DNA from: Chthoniobacteraceae bacterium
GTDB lineage: Bacteria; Verrucomicrobiota; Verrucomicrobiia; Chthoniobacterales; Chthoniobacteraceae
NCBI GenBank assembly: GCA_947471505.1
Contig: CANIWM010000034.1
Location: forward strand, 1 to 55,351
DNA length: 55,351 bases
Reading direction: 5' to 3'
Shown here: positions 44,917-53,651 of the stretch, piece after piece
Layout: each line of letters starts with the position of its first letter
Numbering within the stretch: the stretch's first letter is position 1
Program-made: the position numbers and the translations under genes
The notes under the pieces: model-generated
The model's database searches: none
What the model was told of the DNA's origin: nothing
The model's input: only the letters and a program-made list of their open reading frames with translations

Positions 44917-45597
44917 ATGCGAATCCTCGTAGTCGAAGACGAAGAAAAAATAGCGGTTCTGGTCGTGCGCGCACTCCAGAAGGCCGGTCACCAAGTCGAA
45001 TCCTGCTCAGACGGCGCGGCTGCGCTCTCCGCCATCTCTAGCAACAACTTCGACTTCATCGTGCTCGATGTGAACCTCCCCGTCATGGACGGCCTTGAAG
45101 TTCTCAAGAAGATGCGCGCCGACAAGAACCACACGCGCGTCCTCCTCCTCACGGCTCGCGACGGCGTCACCGACCGCGTCACCGGCCTCCGCACGGGGGC
45201 CGACGACTACCTCACCAAGCCCTTCGCGATGGAGGAACTCCTCGCCCGTGTCGAAGTCATCGGACGCCGCGCGCCATCGCCCAACCAAGGCGACATCATC
45301 GACGTAGGCGACATCCGCATGGACATCCGCAAGCACCGCGTCACCCGCGCCGGGGCGATCATCAGCCTCTCGCCGCGCGAGTTTGAGCTTCTGCAAATCT
45401 TCCTCCAGGAGCCAGGCCGCACATTTTCCCGCGAGGAAATCTGCGAGCGCATCTGGGAGCGCGAGCACGAATACGACACGCGCACCGTGGAGATATTCGT
45501 CATGCGCTTGCGCAAAAAGCTGAGCGAAGACCGCGATGAGAACATCATCGAGACCGTGCGCGGCATCGGCTACGTCCTCAATCCCCCCGCGCCCTAG
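44917..45597 (+). CDS. OmpR-family response regulator
   Basis: A 226-residue regulator. The ATG at 44917 is chosen since MRILVVEDEEKIAVLVVRAL is the standard beginning. The receiver has an acidic pocket (VVEDEE), the phospho-acceptor D51 in FIVLDVNLPVMDG and K101 in DDYLTKPFAMEELL. The winged-helix output domain (from about 130) has ISLSPREFELLQIFLQEPGRTFSREEICERIWE and TRTVEIFVMRLRKKL with RGIGYVLN. It is the first gene of a pair with the sensor kinase, separated by 18 bases. Its target genes are unknown; the divergent sulfatase is a possible target. Confidence 0.94.
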   Translation: MRILVVEDEEKIAVLVVRALQKAGHQVESCSDGAAALSAISSNNFDFIVLDVNLPVMDGLEVLKKMRADKNHTRVLLLTARDGVTDRVTGLRTGADDYLTKPFAMEELLARVEVIGRRAPSPNQGDIIDVGDIRMDIRKHRVTRAGAIISLSPREFELLQIFLQEPGRTFSREEICERIWEREHEYDTRTVEIFVMRLRKKLSEDRDENIIETVRGIGYVLNPPAP

Positions 45598-45615
45598 CCC
45601 GTCGCTGCTCCGACG

Positions 45616-46980
45616 ATGCGCTTCCCGCTCCAGTACAAGCTCGGCCTCTACGCAGCAGTCGTCTCCGCCATCGCCCTCATGCTGCTCCCCACCATCATGC
45701 CCCGCTACATTTACCATCGGCAGATGACCGAGCTGGATAAAGAGCTGCAAGACGGCACGGACGACCTTTTCAAAGACCTCGGCGAGCGCGCCGCCACGGG
45801 CATAGCCCCCCGCAAGCCTCTCACCCGCGACTTCCTCCAACCCTCGCTCCGCGCACGGCTCATCCGCATCACCAACCGCGACGGCTCCGAGCTTTACCGC
45901 TCGACGAACTGGCGCAACTTCGACCCCCGCACACTCCCCGTCGGGCATGCAACCGTCGTCATTCAGGATAAAGAAGGGCTCGACCGGAACTGCCGCGTCG
46001 TCACCGAAAGCAAGGGCGACTTCAACGTCAGCATCGGCACCCGCCTCGGCACGATCGAAGGGATGCAAGAGGACCTCAAGTTTGCCTTCAAAGTCGCCCT
46101 CCCCATCGTCTCCCTCCTTGTCCTCGTCGGCTCCTTTCTCGTCGCCCGCCGCGTCCTCCGCCCCATCGCAGCCATGACAGCCGCCGCCGAGCGCATCAGC
46201 GCCGAGCGCCCCAGCGAGCGCCTCCCTGTCCCCAATACCCGCGACGAAATCGCACGCCTCTCCCGAGTCCTCAACGCCTCCTTCGACCGCCTCGAAAAAG
46301 CCTACTCCGCCGCCGAGCGCTTCTCCTCCGCAGCCTCCCACCAATTCAAAACTCCCCTCACCGTCTTCCGCGCCGGCCTCAGCGAACTCCGCACCTGCGA
46401 CTACCTCCACCCCACCGAACGCGAAACCGTCGAATCCCTCCTCCAGCAAACCCGCCGCCTCACCACCCTCTGCGAAGACCTCCTCCTCCTCGCCAAGACC
46501 GATGCCGGGCGGCTCGAACTCCTCCCCGAGCCCCTCGACCTCATCCCGCAAATCCACCGCGCCATAGACGACATGGAAGTCCTCGGCCTCGACAACGACA
46601 TCACCGTCCAGCACACGCTCCCCGACACCCTCATCGCCCTCGCCGACCCCCGCCGCATCTCCATCATCCTCCAAAACCTCGGCGACAACACCGTAAAATA
46701 CAACCGCTCCCACGGCACCATCCACATCACCGCCCGAGAAGAAAAAGACACCGCCATCATCTCCGTCACCAGCACCGGTCCCTGCATCCTCCAGCAAGAC
46801 GCCGAGCGCATCTTCGAGCGGTTCAACCGCGGCAAGGCCAACGAGAACGTCAAAGGCCACGGCCTCGGCCTCAACATCGCCCGCGAACTCGCCCGCGCCC
46901 ACGGCGGCGACCTCCGCCTCGCCCGCTCCGAAGCCACCGGCACGCAGTTTGACCTCATCCTTCCCCTCGCCAAAACCTAA
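45616..46980 (+). CDS. HAMP-domain sensor histidine kinase
   Basis: A 454-residue kinase. Two transmembrane helices (LGLYAAVVSAIALMLLPTIM and FKVALPIVSLLVLVGSFLVA) bracket a periplasmic domain of about 130 residues. A HAMP linker follows (VLRPIAAMTAAAERIS). H242 in SSAASHQFKTPLTVFRAG is the phosphorylation site. ATPase boxes: QNLGDNTVKYN (N) and VKGHGLGLNIARELARAHGG (G). The sensing domain shows no known fold. Its stop codon is immediately followed by the ATG of purU with no gap, so the three genes are probably in one transcript. Confidence 0.92.
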   Translation: MRFPLQYKLGLYAAVVSAIALMLLPTIMPRYIYHRQMTELDKELQDGTDDLFKDLGERAATGIAPRKPLTRDFLQPSLRARLIRITNRDGSELYRSTNWRNFDPRTLPVGHATVVIQDKEGLDRNCRVVTESKGDFNVSIGTRLGTIEGMQEDLKFAFKVALPIVSLLVLVGSFLVARRVLRPIAAMTAAAERISAERPSERLPVPNTRDEIARLSRVLNASFDRLEKAYSAAERFSSAASHQFKTPLTVFRAGLSELRTCDYLHPTERETVESLLQQTRRLTTLCEDLLLLAKTDAGRLELLPEPLDLIPQIHRAIDDMEVLGLDNDITVQHTLPDTLIALADPRRISIILQNLGDNTVKYNRSHGTIHITAREEKDTAIISVTSTGPCILQQDAERIFERFNRGKANENVKGHGLGLNIARELARAHGGDLRLARSEATGTQFDLILPLAKT

Positions 46981-47835
46981 ATGCACAAAACCATCCTCAA
47001 ACTCACCTGCCCCGACCGCGTCGGCCTCCTCGCCCGCATCACCGCATTCATCGCCGAGCACGGCGGCAACCTCGACGAAGTCCACCAATTCACCGACTCC
47101 CAAGCCGGCTGGTTCTTCACCCGCATGGCCATCGAGACAGACACCCTCCGCCTCCCTCTCGCCCAGCTCCGCGCCGAATTCTCCCCCCTCGCCGCCGAAC
47201 TCAGCGCCCAATGGACCATCCGCCGCGAAGCCGACAAAATGCGCATCGTCCTCATGGTCTCCCGCCTCGGCCACTGCCTCGCCGACCTCCTCTGGCGCTG
47301 GAAAGCAGGCGAACTCCCCTGCGACATCGCCGCCGTCGTCGCCAACCACGAAGACTTCCGCACCACCGTAGAGCGCGAAGGCATCCCCTTCCACCACATC
47401 CCCTTCACCCCCGGCGAAAAAGCCGCCGCCTTTACCCAAATCGAGCGCATCTGGACGGATGCCGGAGCCGACCTCATCGTCCTCGCCCGCTACATGCAAA
47501 TCATCCCCCCTGACCTCTGCCACCGCTGGCAAGGCCGCATCATCAACATCCACCACTCCTTCCTCCCCTCCTTCGTCGGAGCCAACCCCTACCAACGCGC
47601 ATGGGAGCGCGGCGTGAAGCTCATCGGAGCCACCTGCCACTACGTCACACCCGACCTCGACGAAGGCCCCATCCTCGAACAAGAAGTCATCCGCGCCGAA
47701 CACTTCCACGACACCGAAGACCTCCTCCGCCTAGGCCGCGACTGCGAAAAACAAGCCCTCGCCCGAGGAGTCCGCTGGCACCTCTCCGACCGCGTCCTCC
47801 TCCACGGCAAACGCACCGTCGTGTTTCGGGATTAG
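46981..47835 (+). CDS. purU: Formyltetrahydrofolate deformylase
   Basis: A 284-residue enzyme that hydrolyses 10-formyltetrahydrofolate to tetrahydrofolate and formate, supplying formate for PurT and balancing the one-carbon pool. Residues 1-80 form the ACT domain (TILKLTCPDRVGLLARITAFIAEHGGNLDEVHQ) that responds to Met and Gly in other bacteria. The catalytic formyltransferase-like domain has HHIPFTP, LARYMQIIPPDLC, INIHHSFLPSFVGANPY, VTPDLDEGPILEQE, with the conserved His and Asp. It starts one base after the kinase's stop codon. Linkage of this folate gene to a two-component system is unusual. Confidence 0.95.
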   Translation: MHKTILKLTCPDRVGLLARITAFIAEHGGNLDEVHQFTDSQAGWFFTRMAIETDTLRLPLAQLRAEFSPLAAELSAQWTIRREADKMRIVLMVSRLGHCLADLLWRWKAGELPCDIAAVVANHEDFRTTVEREGIPFHHIPFTPGEKAAAFTQIERIWTDAGADLIVLARYMQIIPPDLCHRWQGRIINIHHSFLPSFVGANPYQRAWERGVKLIGATCHYVTPDLDEGPILEQEVIRAEHFHDTEDLLRLGRDCEKQALARGVRWHLSDRVLLHGKRTVVFRD

Positions 47836-48372
47836 TTAAAGTGCGCCGCGACTCGCTTTCACCAGTCGGGTGAAGGCATTGCGCTTTTTCCAAGTCCACC
47901 CGACGAGCGCCGCGCTGCCGAGGAGGGCTGCGGAATAGGCAGCGAAGTGAGACCACGTCAGCGCCACGTAGGCGGCGTGTTTCTCCGCTGGGTAGCCGCC
48001 AGCCCACGGCGTCTGGAGCGGGTAACGGCCCGTCTTTTCTGCGTAATGCCCCACCGCTCCGCCAGTGATGGCGAGAAGGGCGACGAGGACGAACAGGGCG
48101 ATGAGGGGCTTGATGAAAAAGCCGGGTTTGATCTGGATTTCGCCGCCGATTCGCCCGGCGATGGCAAGGGGCGAGCCGAGTGCCGCGCCAACCCACCACC
48201 AGCCGAGGAAAGAATACTGGAGGCCGAGCCAGAAGGGTGATTCGGTGGCCACCAGCGGGCGATAGCCGAGGGTGAAATACTCCACACACACCGCCGCCGA
48301 GATGGCCTCGTAGGCAAAGCCAAAGCCCATCGCCGCGAGCACCGCGTAAAGAATGATTTTTGCGAAATCCAT
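47836..48372 (-). CDS. Integral membrane protein
   Basis: A 178-residue protein from the ATG at 48372 (MDFAKIILYAVLAAMGFGF). Four hydrophobic segments are visible: FAKIILYAVLAAMGFGFAYE, SFLGWWWVGAALGSPLAIAG, LIALFVLVALLAITGGAVG and YSAALLGSAALVGWTW. An acidic/His-rich stretch (HYAEKTGRYPLQTP) is between the last two. No family can be named. It starts 11 bases after the stop of the TVP38-like gene and converges on purU. Confidence 0.7.
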   Translation of the reverse strand: MDFAKIILYAVLAAMGFGFAYEAISAAVCVEYFTLGYRPLVATESPFWLGLQYSFLGWWWVGAALGSPLAIAGRIGGEIQIKPGFFIKPLIALFVLVALLAITGGAVGHYAEKTGRYPLQTPWAGGYPAEKHAAYVALTWSHFAAYSAALLGSAALVGWTWKKRNAFTRLVKASRGAL

Positions 48373-48383
48373 GCGCGCAGCGT

Positions 48384-49025
48384 TCAGGGATTCGGGGGCT
48401 CCTGTCGAGCGAGGAAAGGCCGGAAGACGAGCCAGAGCACCACGGGCAGCGCGACGCTGAGTGCCAGAGCCCACTTTGGCTCCTCCGTGAAGAGCGCGCC
48501 GACGGCTGCATACGTGAAGCCCATCGGCAGCGTCCCACACAGCAGCGCGAGGGAGAATGTGCGCAGCCGCATCCGTGCAAGCCCCGCGAGGCAGGCGATG
48601 ACTTCGGGGAAGACGGGCAGCCAGCGCGAGAGCGCGACGAGCCACGGCCCGCCTCGGTGAAAGAGTGCTTCGTTCTGCGCGACGCCCTCCGCGCCCGCGA
48701 GTCGCTCGGCAGCGCGGCGGCCAAAGGCGCGGCACAGCCCGTATGCAAGCATCCCGCTGAGAAACGAGCCGACGACGCTGAGCGCGCCGCCCACGAGTGT
48801 GCCATAAAGATACCCGGCTGCGGACATCACGCCCGTCGCCGGGATGGGCAGGAACAAGTCGGCGACGAGCAGGGCGATGACGGCGACACCACCGAGTTTG
48901 CCCCACGAGAGGAGCCACTGCCGGGCGGATTCGCCGTCGAAGAGCGCCATCAATGAATCGCCCCATATAAAGAACGGGATGAGGACGAGGGCGGTGAGGA
49001 TGAGAAAGATGCGGAGTAGGCGCAT
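48384..49025 (-). CDS. TVP38/TMEM64 (DedA-like VTT domain) membrane protein
   Basis: A 213-residue polytopic protein from ATG 49025 (MRLLRIFLILTALVLIPFFIWG). The core of the VTT/SNARE-associated family is seen: VAVIALLVADLFLPIPATGVMSAAGYLYGTLVGGALSVVGSF, with the conserved FLPIPxxxx(A)G motif and an amphipathic re-entrant loop before it, then SRWLPVFPEVIACLAGLARM. Family members are thought to move lipids across membranes or to couple proton flow. It is followed by the membrane protein at 47836-48372 (11-base gap). Confidence 0.85.
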   Translation of the reverse strand: MRLLRIFLILTALVLIPFFIWGDSLMALFDGESARQWLLSWGKLGGVAVIALLVADLFLPIPATGVMSAAGYLYGTLVGGALSVVGSFLSGMLAYGLCRAFGRRAAERLAGAEGVAQNEALFHRGGPWLVALSRWLPVFPEVIACLAGLARMRLRTFSLALLCGTLPMGFTYAAVGALFTEEPKWALALSVALPVVLWLVFRPFLARQEPPNP

Positions 49026-49086
49026 GGTGGGAGTCAGCGGAGTTTTTTTGCCGCACGCTTGAGCGATGCGGGGACTCGCAAGCCGT

Positions 49087-49332
49087 TCATTCGCCGCGAA
49101 TGGCAGCGTCCACCTTCGCGCAGATGTCCGGCGGGATTGGCTCGGAGCGAATCCGAAGTTTGCGCGCTCGGAAGTCCGGCCATTCCGGCTTCCTTTCCGA
49201 TACAGCATCGACCGGGGTAAGCCGGAACTGCCGCCCGTCGCGATGACGGATGATGACCTCACCTTCCTGCTCGCAGGTTTTGAAGACGGAGGCGGTATCG
49301 CGGTTTAGCTCGCGGACGGTGACGGTGCGCAT
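49087..49332 (-). CDS. Phd/YefM-family antitoxin, orphan
   Basis: An 81-residue protein starting with MRTVTVRELNRDTASVFKTCEQEGEVIIRHRDGRQFRLTPV, the standard N-terminal DNA-binding part of Phd/YefM antitoxins, in which the TVRELNR strand-helix leads. The C-terminal half (ARKLRIRSEPIPPDICAKVDAAIRGE) should bind a toxin. No toxin gene is adjacent: the next gene on this strand (48384-49025) is a membrane protein 61 bases away. It may be an orphan or a solitary antitoxin. Confidence 0.78.
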   Translation of the reverse strand: MRTVTVRELNRDTASVFKTCEQEGEVIIRHRDGRQFRLTPVDAVSERKPEWPDFRARKLRIRSEPIPPDICAKVDAAIRGE

Positions 49333-49444
49333 GACGGTGTCAGACGTAGCCGCGCCCCATGTCAGTCGTCAAGCAGGCGACGCAGTAGCCGCGAAACGCA
49401 ACGTTTTGGAAAATCCCCTTGTCGCCCTGGGCTCGCTGAATAGT

Positions 49445-49480
49445 GTCCCCGCCCCGCTCTGGCGGGACCATTATTTTTTC
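49445..49480 (+). promoter_or_regulatory. Terminator-like hairpin just upstream of the TPR gene
   Basis: GTCCCCGCC at 49445-49453 pairs with GGCGGGAC (49461-49468), one base bulged, with a seven-base loop. It is followed by TTATTTTTT (49471-49479), so it has the form of a rho-independent terminator. It is only four bases before the ATG at 49484, and no plus-strand gene precedes it, so it may be an attenuator in the leader of that gene. Confidence 0.5.
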
Positions 49481-49483
49481 ATT

Positions 49484-51250
49484 ATGAGCACATTTATCTG
49501 GATTGAATCACCGGCCTGGCAACTCGACTTTTTTGGCATCCCGCACCGCATCCCATGGCCGGAGGGCGCGCCTGTGCCGGATGGGCAGCACGCGCAGTTC
49601 GACATGGCGGCGCTGCTCTCGGGCGTCGAGTCGTGCGTAAATGCGGAGCCGGGGCTCATCGGGCCTTGGCGCGGGTTTTTGGCGGCAGCGCAGCACTTTG
49701 ATGGGATGACGGAGGCGCTGGAAGACCATGAGTATTCCAAGGCGGGCGAGCTGCTGGCAGAAATCGAGAAACACCACGCGGAGTCACCGTATTCGCTCTT
49801 TCACCAAGCGTTCATCGCTCGGCAGTGTGGCAATGATCAGGAGGCGGTGCGCCTCTACGCAGCGGCAGCGGAGAAAGCTCCGGGCATCCCGTTCATCTGG
49901 GACAATCTCGGCACGATGCTGGCGGAAAATGGGAACCGCGAGCAGGCGATTCACGCTTTCATGAATGCGCTGCAAACGAACCCGCAGGACCAAGTCGCGC
50001 TGGAGTCGCTCGTGCAGCTCAAAGCGGCGGTGAAGCTACTGCGCGACCCGAAAGACCCGAAGAGCGCGGTAGTCGTGCCGATGGAGCAGTTCAAGCAAAT
50101 GGCCGAACAGCAGCTCGGGCAAATCGAGCAGCACCCGGAGCAAGTGCTCGCTTTCGGCGAACAACTCTTAAAAGACGGCCTCGTGCCGGAAGTCGGCATC
50201 GCCGCGCTGGAGAAGGCAAACGCGGCGCAGCCAGACCAGCCGCGCGTCCTCGTCGCACTCGGCGCGGGCTACCGGATGCTGGGCAAGTTTGAGGAGAGCA
50301 AGGCGGCGTTTTCGCGCTACTGTGAACTCCAGCCGCAAGACCCGTGGGGGCCGTTCAATCTCGCACAGACGCTGAACGCGATGGACGACAAGGATGGCGA
50401 GAAAGCCGCACTGGCAAAGGCGCTGGAGGTGGACCCGAACATCCAGCAGGCGCTCGGCATTCACTTTGAACTCAAAGGCGAGAACGACATCGAGAAGGAG
50501 AATCGCCTCGTCGCGTTCGCCGAAGAGCGCAGCGCGTGGATGCCGCTGCTCATCGCGAGCAGCATGGCGCGCGACCGGGGCGATGTGGCCACGGCGGTAA
50601 GCTACGTCGCGAAGGCGCATGAGCGGAATCCGAAGGCGGAAGAAGTCCTCCTGCAATACGCCGCGATGCTCGGCGATGCGAAAGACGCCACCACGCTGGA
50701 AGTCGTTATCCAGCCCGCAGTCTCCAGCGGTCGCTACACGAAGCGCCTCGATTGGAACTACGCGCAGTCGCTCCGCCAAGTGGACAAGACTTCGCAAGCT
50801 ATTGAAGCCCTGCGCCGCGCACAAATGGGGGACGCTCCGGCTGACTTCAAAGCAGCGGCGGAAAGCGCCATCGAGCACTGGACCGGCCTGCGCGCACAGA
50901 GCGGCGCGGCGATGGAGGTGCATGGCAGCGGCCAGCTCCTGCGCCCGCTCGTCCTTGCGCTGGAAGACGGCGACGGCGGCATGATTTTGAACCCACGGCA
51001 GGCGCTCCCCGCGCAGCACAAATTCCCATGGCGGGCCAACGGCAACGAAGCCCGCGTGAAGCTCCAGCAAGGCCAGACCGGCATCGGCGGCGCTCCCACT
51101 TCGCTCGGCACATTCGTCGTGCGCAATGTGACGCCGGCCACGGAGGGCAACACGACGGTGGAATGCCGCGTGGAAGCCACGCCAGACGGACGCCTCACGT
51201 TCACCGCCGGGCAAAACGGACGGAAGCTGCCGGTGGATTGGGAGGCATAA
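49484..51250 (+). CDS. Tetratricopeptide-repeat protein
   Basis: A 588-residue protein from ATG 49484 (MSTFIWIESPAWQLDFFG); it has no signal peptide. Residues from about 100 to 460 contain TPR-like pairs of helices (YSLFHQAFIARQCGNDQEAVRLYAAAAEKAP, FIWDNLGTMLAENGNREQAIHAFMNALQTNP, RVLVALGAGYRMLGKFEESKAAFSRY). The C-terminal 110 residues turn to beta strands (FPWRANGNEARVKLQQGQ, VECRVEATPDGRLTFTAG). The reason for its link with the permease gene (one base apart) is not apparent. Function unknown. Confidence 0.75.
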   Translation: MSTFIWIESPAWQLDFFGIPHRIPWPEGAPVPDGQHAQFDMAALLSGVESCVNAEPGLIGPWRGFLAAAQHFDGMTEALEDHEYSKAGELLAEIEKHHAESPYSLFHQAFIARQCGNDQEAVRLYAAAAEKAPGIPFIWDNLGTMLAENGNREQAIHAFMNALQTNPQDQVALESLVQLKAAVKLLRDPKDPKSAVVVPMEQFKQMAEQQLGQIEQHPEQVLAFGEQLLKDGLVPEVGIAALEKANAAQPDQPRVLVALGAGYRMLGKFEESKAAFSRYCELQPQDPWGPFNLAQTLNAMDDKDGEKAALAKALEVDPNIQQALGIHFELKGENDIEKENRLVAFAEERSAWMPLLIASSMARDRGDVATAVSYVAKAHERNPKAEEVLLQYAAMLGDAKDATTLEVVIQPAVSSGRYTKRLDWNYAQSLRQVDKTSQAIEALRRAQMGDAPADFKAAAESAIEHWTGLRAQSGAAMEVHGSGQLLRPLVLALEDGDGGMILNPRQALPAQHKFPWRANGNEARVKLQQGQTGIGGAPTSLGTFVVRNVTPATEGNTTVECRVEATPDGRLTFTAGQNGRKLPVDWEA

Positions 51251-51251
51251 A

Positions 51252-52658
51252 GTGGACTGGTGGCCGCTCGCAGTCTTGGGGATTGCGCTCGTCTTCATCG
51301 TGCTGGCGATTACGTGGTTTCGCGTCCACGTCTTCGTCGCGCTGGTGATGGCGGCGATCCTCACGGGTGGCCTCTCGCACACACAGCTCCCCGGCGAATA
51401 CGGCACGCTGCCGAAGACGCCGGGGAAAGAGAAAGGCCACTGGACCCGTGCAGCAGAGCTGACGGCGGAGGGCTTCGGCACGATGGCATCGAAGATCGGC
51501 ATCGTTGTGGCGCTGGCCGCCATCATCGGCGTCTGCCTCGTCGAGAGCGGCGCAGCGGAGAAAGTGGTGCGCCGCTTCCTCGCGCTGCTGGGGGAAAAGC
51601 GGGCGGGCCACGCGCTGTTTGTGAGCGGCTACGTGCTCTCCATTCCCATTTTCTTCGAGACGTATTTCATGCTGCTCATGCCCATCGCCCAAGCGCTGCA
51701 CGTCCGCACGGGCCGCAGCTATATGGCGTTCGTGCTGGCGATTTGTTGCGGAGGGACGATCACGCACTCCCTCGTCGCGCCGCATCCCGGCCCGCTGATG
51801 ATGGCGGAAAATCTCCACCTCGATGTCGGGCAAACCATCCTCGCCGGCATCTCCGCTGGCATCATCCCCGCGCTCGCCGCGTGGTGGCTGGCGCGGAAGA
51901 TCGCGGCGCGAGTCGCGGCACCGCTGCGGGATTCCGCAGGCGTGCGCGTGGCGGATTTGGAAGCGACGACTGCGCGCCCGGAATCCGAGCTACCCTCGCT
52001 GCTGGCCTCGCTCCTGCCCATCATTCTTCCGCTCGGTTTAATCGGATCGGTGTCCGTGCTTTCCGTGCTGCAAGTGCGGATGGATTGGCTGGCCTTCCTC
52101 GGCGAGCGGCACGTCGCCTTGCTCCTCGGAGCCATCGCCGCCATCGCGCTTGTCATGCGCCAGCGCGGACTGAGCATGGTGAAAGTGAACGCTCTCATCG
52201 GCCCGCAATTCGCCACAGCGGGCGTCATCATCCTCGTCTCCTGCGCGGGTGGAGCATTCGGCGCGATGCTGAAGCACGCAGGGGTCGCCAGCGTGGTGGA
52301 ATGGCTCGCTGTGCGCTGGGATTTGAACCTCGTCTTTTTAGCGTGGCTCATCTCCGCCATCATCCGCGTCGCGCAAGGCTCGGCGACGGTGGCCATGATG
52401 ACGGCCTCGGCCATCATGTTCCCCATCATCACCAGCGCGAAGCTGCCCTATCACTCCATCTACATCTTCCTCGCCATCGGCTTCGGCTCGAAAATGGTCT
52501 CGTGGATGAACGACAGCGGCTTTTGGACCGTGAGCAAAATCAGCGGCTTCACGGAAAAGGAGACGCTGCAAAGTTGGACAATCCTTGTCACGTTCGGTAG
52601 CCTCATCGGCCTCGTGCAGTGCCTCATCTGCTCGAAGCTCCTGCCTTTCGCGCCGTAG
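51252..52658 (+). CDS. GntP-family permease
   Basis: A 468-residue secondary transporter of the GntP (gluconate/sugar-acid) family, from GTG 51252, directly after the TPR gene's stop. About 12 hydrophobic helices are seen. Diagnostic motifs are SIPIFFETYFMLLMPIA, equivalent to the conserved FFE region, and SLVAPHPGPLMMAE (the PHPGP signature). ICRVAQGSATVAMMTASAIM near the end is also usual. Family members import gluconate, 2-keto-3-deoxy acids, D-serine or other organic acids with protons. Its neighbour 1.1 kb further on is a tagaturonate epimerase-like gene, so a uronate or aldonate substrate is a fair guess. Confidence 0.9.
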   Translation: MDWWPLAVLGIALVFIVLAITWFRVHVFVALVMAAILTGGLSHTQLPGEYGTLPKTPGKEKGHWTRAAELTAEGFGTMASKIGIVVALAAIIGVCLVESGAAEKVVRRFLALLGEKRAGHALFVSGYVLSIPIFFETYFMLLMPIAQALHVRTGRSYMAFVLAICCGGTITHSLVAPHPGPLMMAENLHLDVGQTILAGISAGIIPALAAWWLARKIAARVAAPLRDSAGVRVADLEATTARPESELPSLLASLLPIILPLGLIGSVSVLSVLQVRMDWLAFLGERHVALLLGAIAAIALVMRQRGLSMVKVNALIGPQFATAGVIILVSCAGGAFGAMLKHAGVASVVEWLAVRWDLNLVFLAWLISAIIRVAQGSATVAMMTASAIMFPIITSAKLPYHSIYIFLAIGFGSKMVSWMNDSGFWTVSKISGFTEKETLQSWTILVTFGSLIGLVQCLICSKLLPFAP

Positions 52659-52660
52659 GG

Positions 52661-53554
52661 TTACATCATCCAATTCAGCGCATCCTCGGCCGCACAGAGC
52701 CAGCCTTTGAGGGTCAAATAAGCGGTGGCTTTGATGCGGTTGAGCGTGCTGGAGCTTGATACGAGATCGCGGCGCATATCCGCCCAGTTGCTGGAGTTTC
52801 CGATGTTCGTAGAGAGCGAGATACTTGGGCTCAGCATCTGTGTCGTGTGCCACCAACCGCTCGGGATGAACAGCGTCTCGCCGGGCTCTAGGACAAAGAC
52901 GGCGGGCTTCGCCTTGGCAAAAAGCGGATACTTTTCGAGGTCCACGTTTTTGATGTCGGCGCAGAGCGAGATATTCGGGCAATCCTCGCGCGGGTAGAGG
53001 AACTTCGTTTGGTCTGGTCCATAGACGAAGAACTCCTTGCGCCCATGGAACTGCATGAGGAAGGCGTGCGTGTGGTAGCCGTCCCAGTGCAGCACCGGGA
53101 AGCCGCGCCCGTTCCCGCCGATGTAGAGCTCGATCGCGCTGCCGCGGTGGAAGAGTTCGCGGAATACCGCGTTGCGAAATGCGCGCTGCATCCAGTTGCG
53201 CCCGAAGTAAGGGTTATCGGGGCGGACGTCCTCCCACAGCTCGGGGAAATGCTCACGCAGCACTTGGTTGCGCAGATACGGCGCGGGGTTCGCGGGGTCG
53301 GAGGCGAGGACGGCGGAGATGAACTCGCCGAGCTTCCACGTCTTGCCATCCATCTCGAACGTCTTATCCGGCCAGCGCTCCGCGAAAAACTCCGGCGTCC
53401 ATTTGCCCAGCGCGGGCCACTTGGACAACATATCCGTGAGCACCAACGGGCGGCGCGGGAGCATGTAGTCGCGAAAAAACTCCTGCGGGCTCACATTGGC
53501 GCGCTTTTCGACGGTGGGCGCTGTGGCTCCCGTGCTGGATTGAGTCATTGTCAT
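52661..53554 (-). CDS. JmjC/cupin-like oxygenase
   Basis: A 297-residue protein of the cupin_8/JmjC-like group of Fe(II)/2-oxoglutarate enzymes. The facial triad is placed in PVLHWDGYHTHAFLMQFHGRKEFFVYGP (HxD) and LFIPSGWWHTTQML (second His), with the Lys/Phe positions for 2-oxoglutarate nearby (RKEFFVYGPDQTKFLYP). N-terminal part (FFRDYMLPRRPLVLTDMLSKWPALGKWTPE) matches the entry strands of the cupin_8 family. Substrates could be protein side chains or small molecules. It is cytosolic (no signal). It converges with the permease gene, two bases apart, and is divergent from the epimerase gene. Confidence 0.85.
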   Translation of the reverse strand: MTMTQSSTGATAPTVEKRANVSPQEFFRDYMLPRRPLVLTDMLSKWPALGKWTPEFFAERWPDKTFEMDGKTWKLGEFISAVLASDPANPAPYLRNQVLREHFPELWEDVRPDNPYFGRNWMQRAFRNAVFRELFHRGSAIELYIGGNGRGFPVLHWDGYHTHAFLMQFHGRKEFFVYGPDQTKFLYPREDCPNISLCADIKNVDLEKYPLFAKAKPAVFVLEPGETLFIPSGWWHTTQMLSPSISLSTNIGNSSNWADMRRDLVSSSSTLNRIKATAYLTLKGWLCAAEDALNWMM

Positions 53555-53651
53555 GATTTGGCTTTAGTTGCCTTGACGAATTCCATCAAGACGTGTCCGC
53601 ACAATTGCAGGAGATGTGCCGAGCGGAGCCAATTCTTCGTCCAGTAGGGTC

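Noticed and set aside
45007-47709. 900-codon minus-strand frame across the two-component system and purU
   Set aside because: Composition artefact of strongly GC-skewed third positions in genes on the other strand; product is low-complexity Gly/Glu/Ala/Asp/Val.
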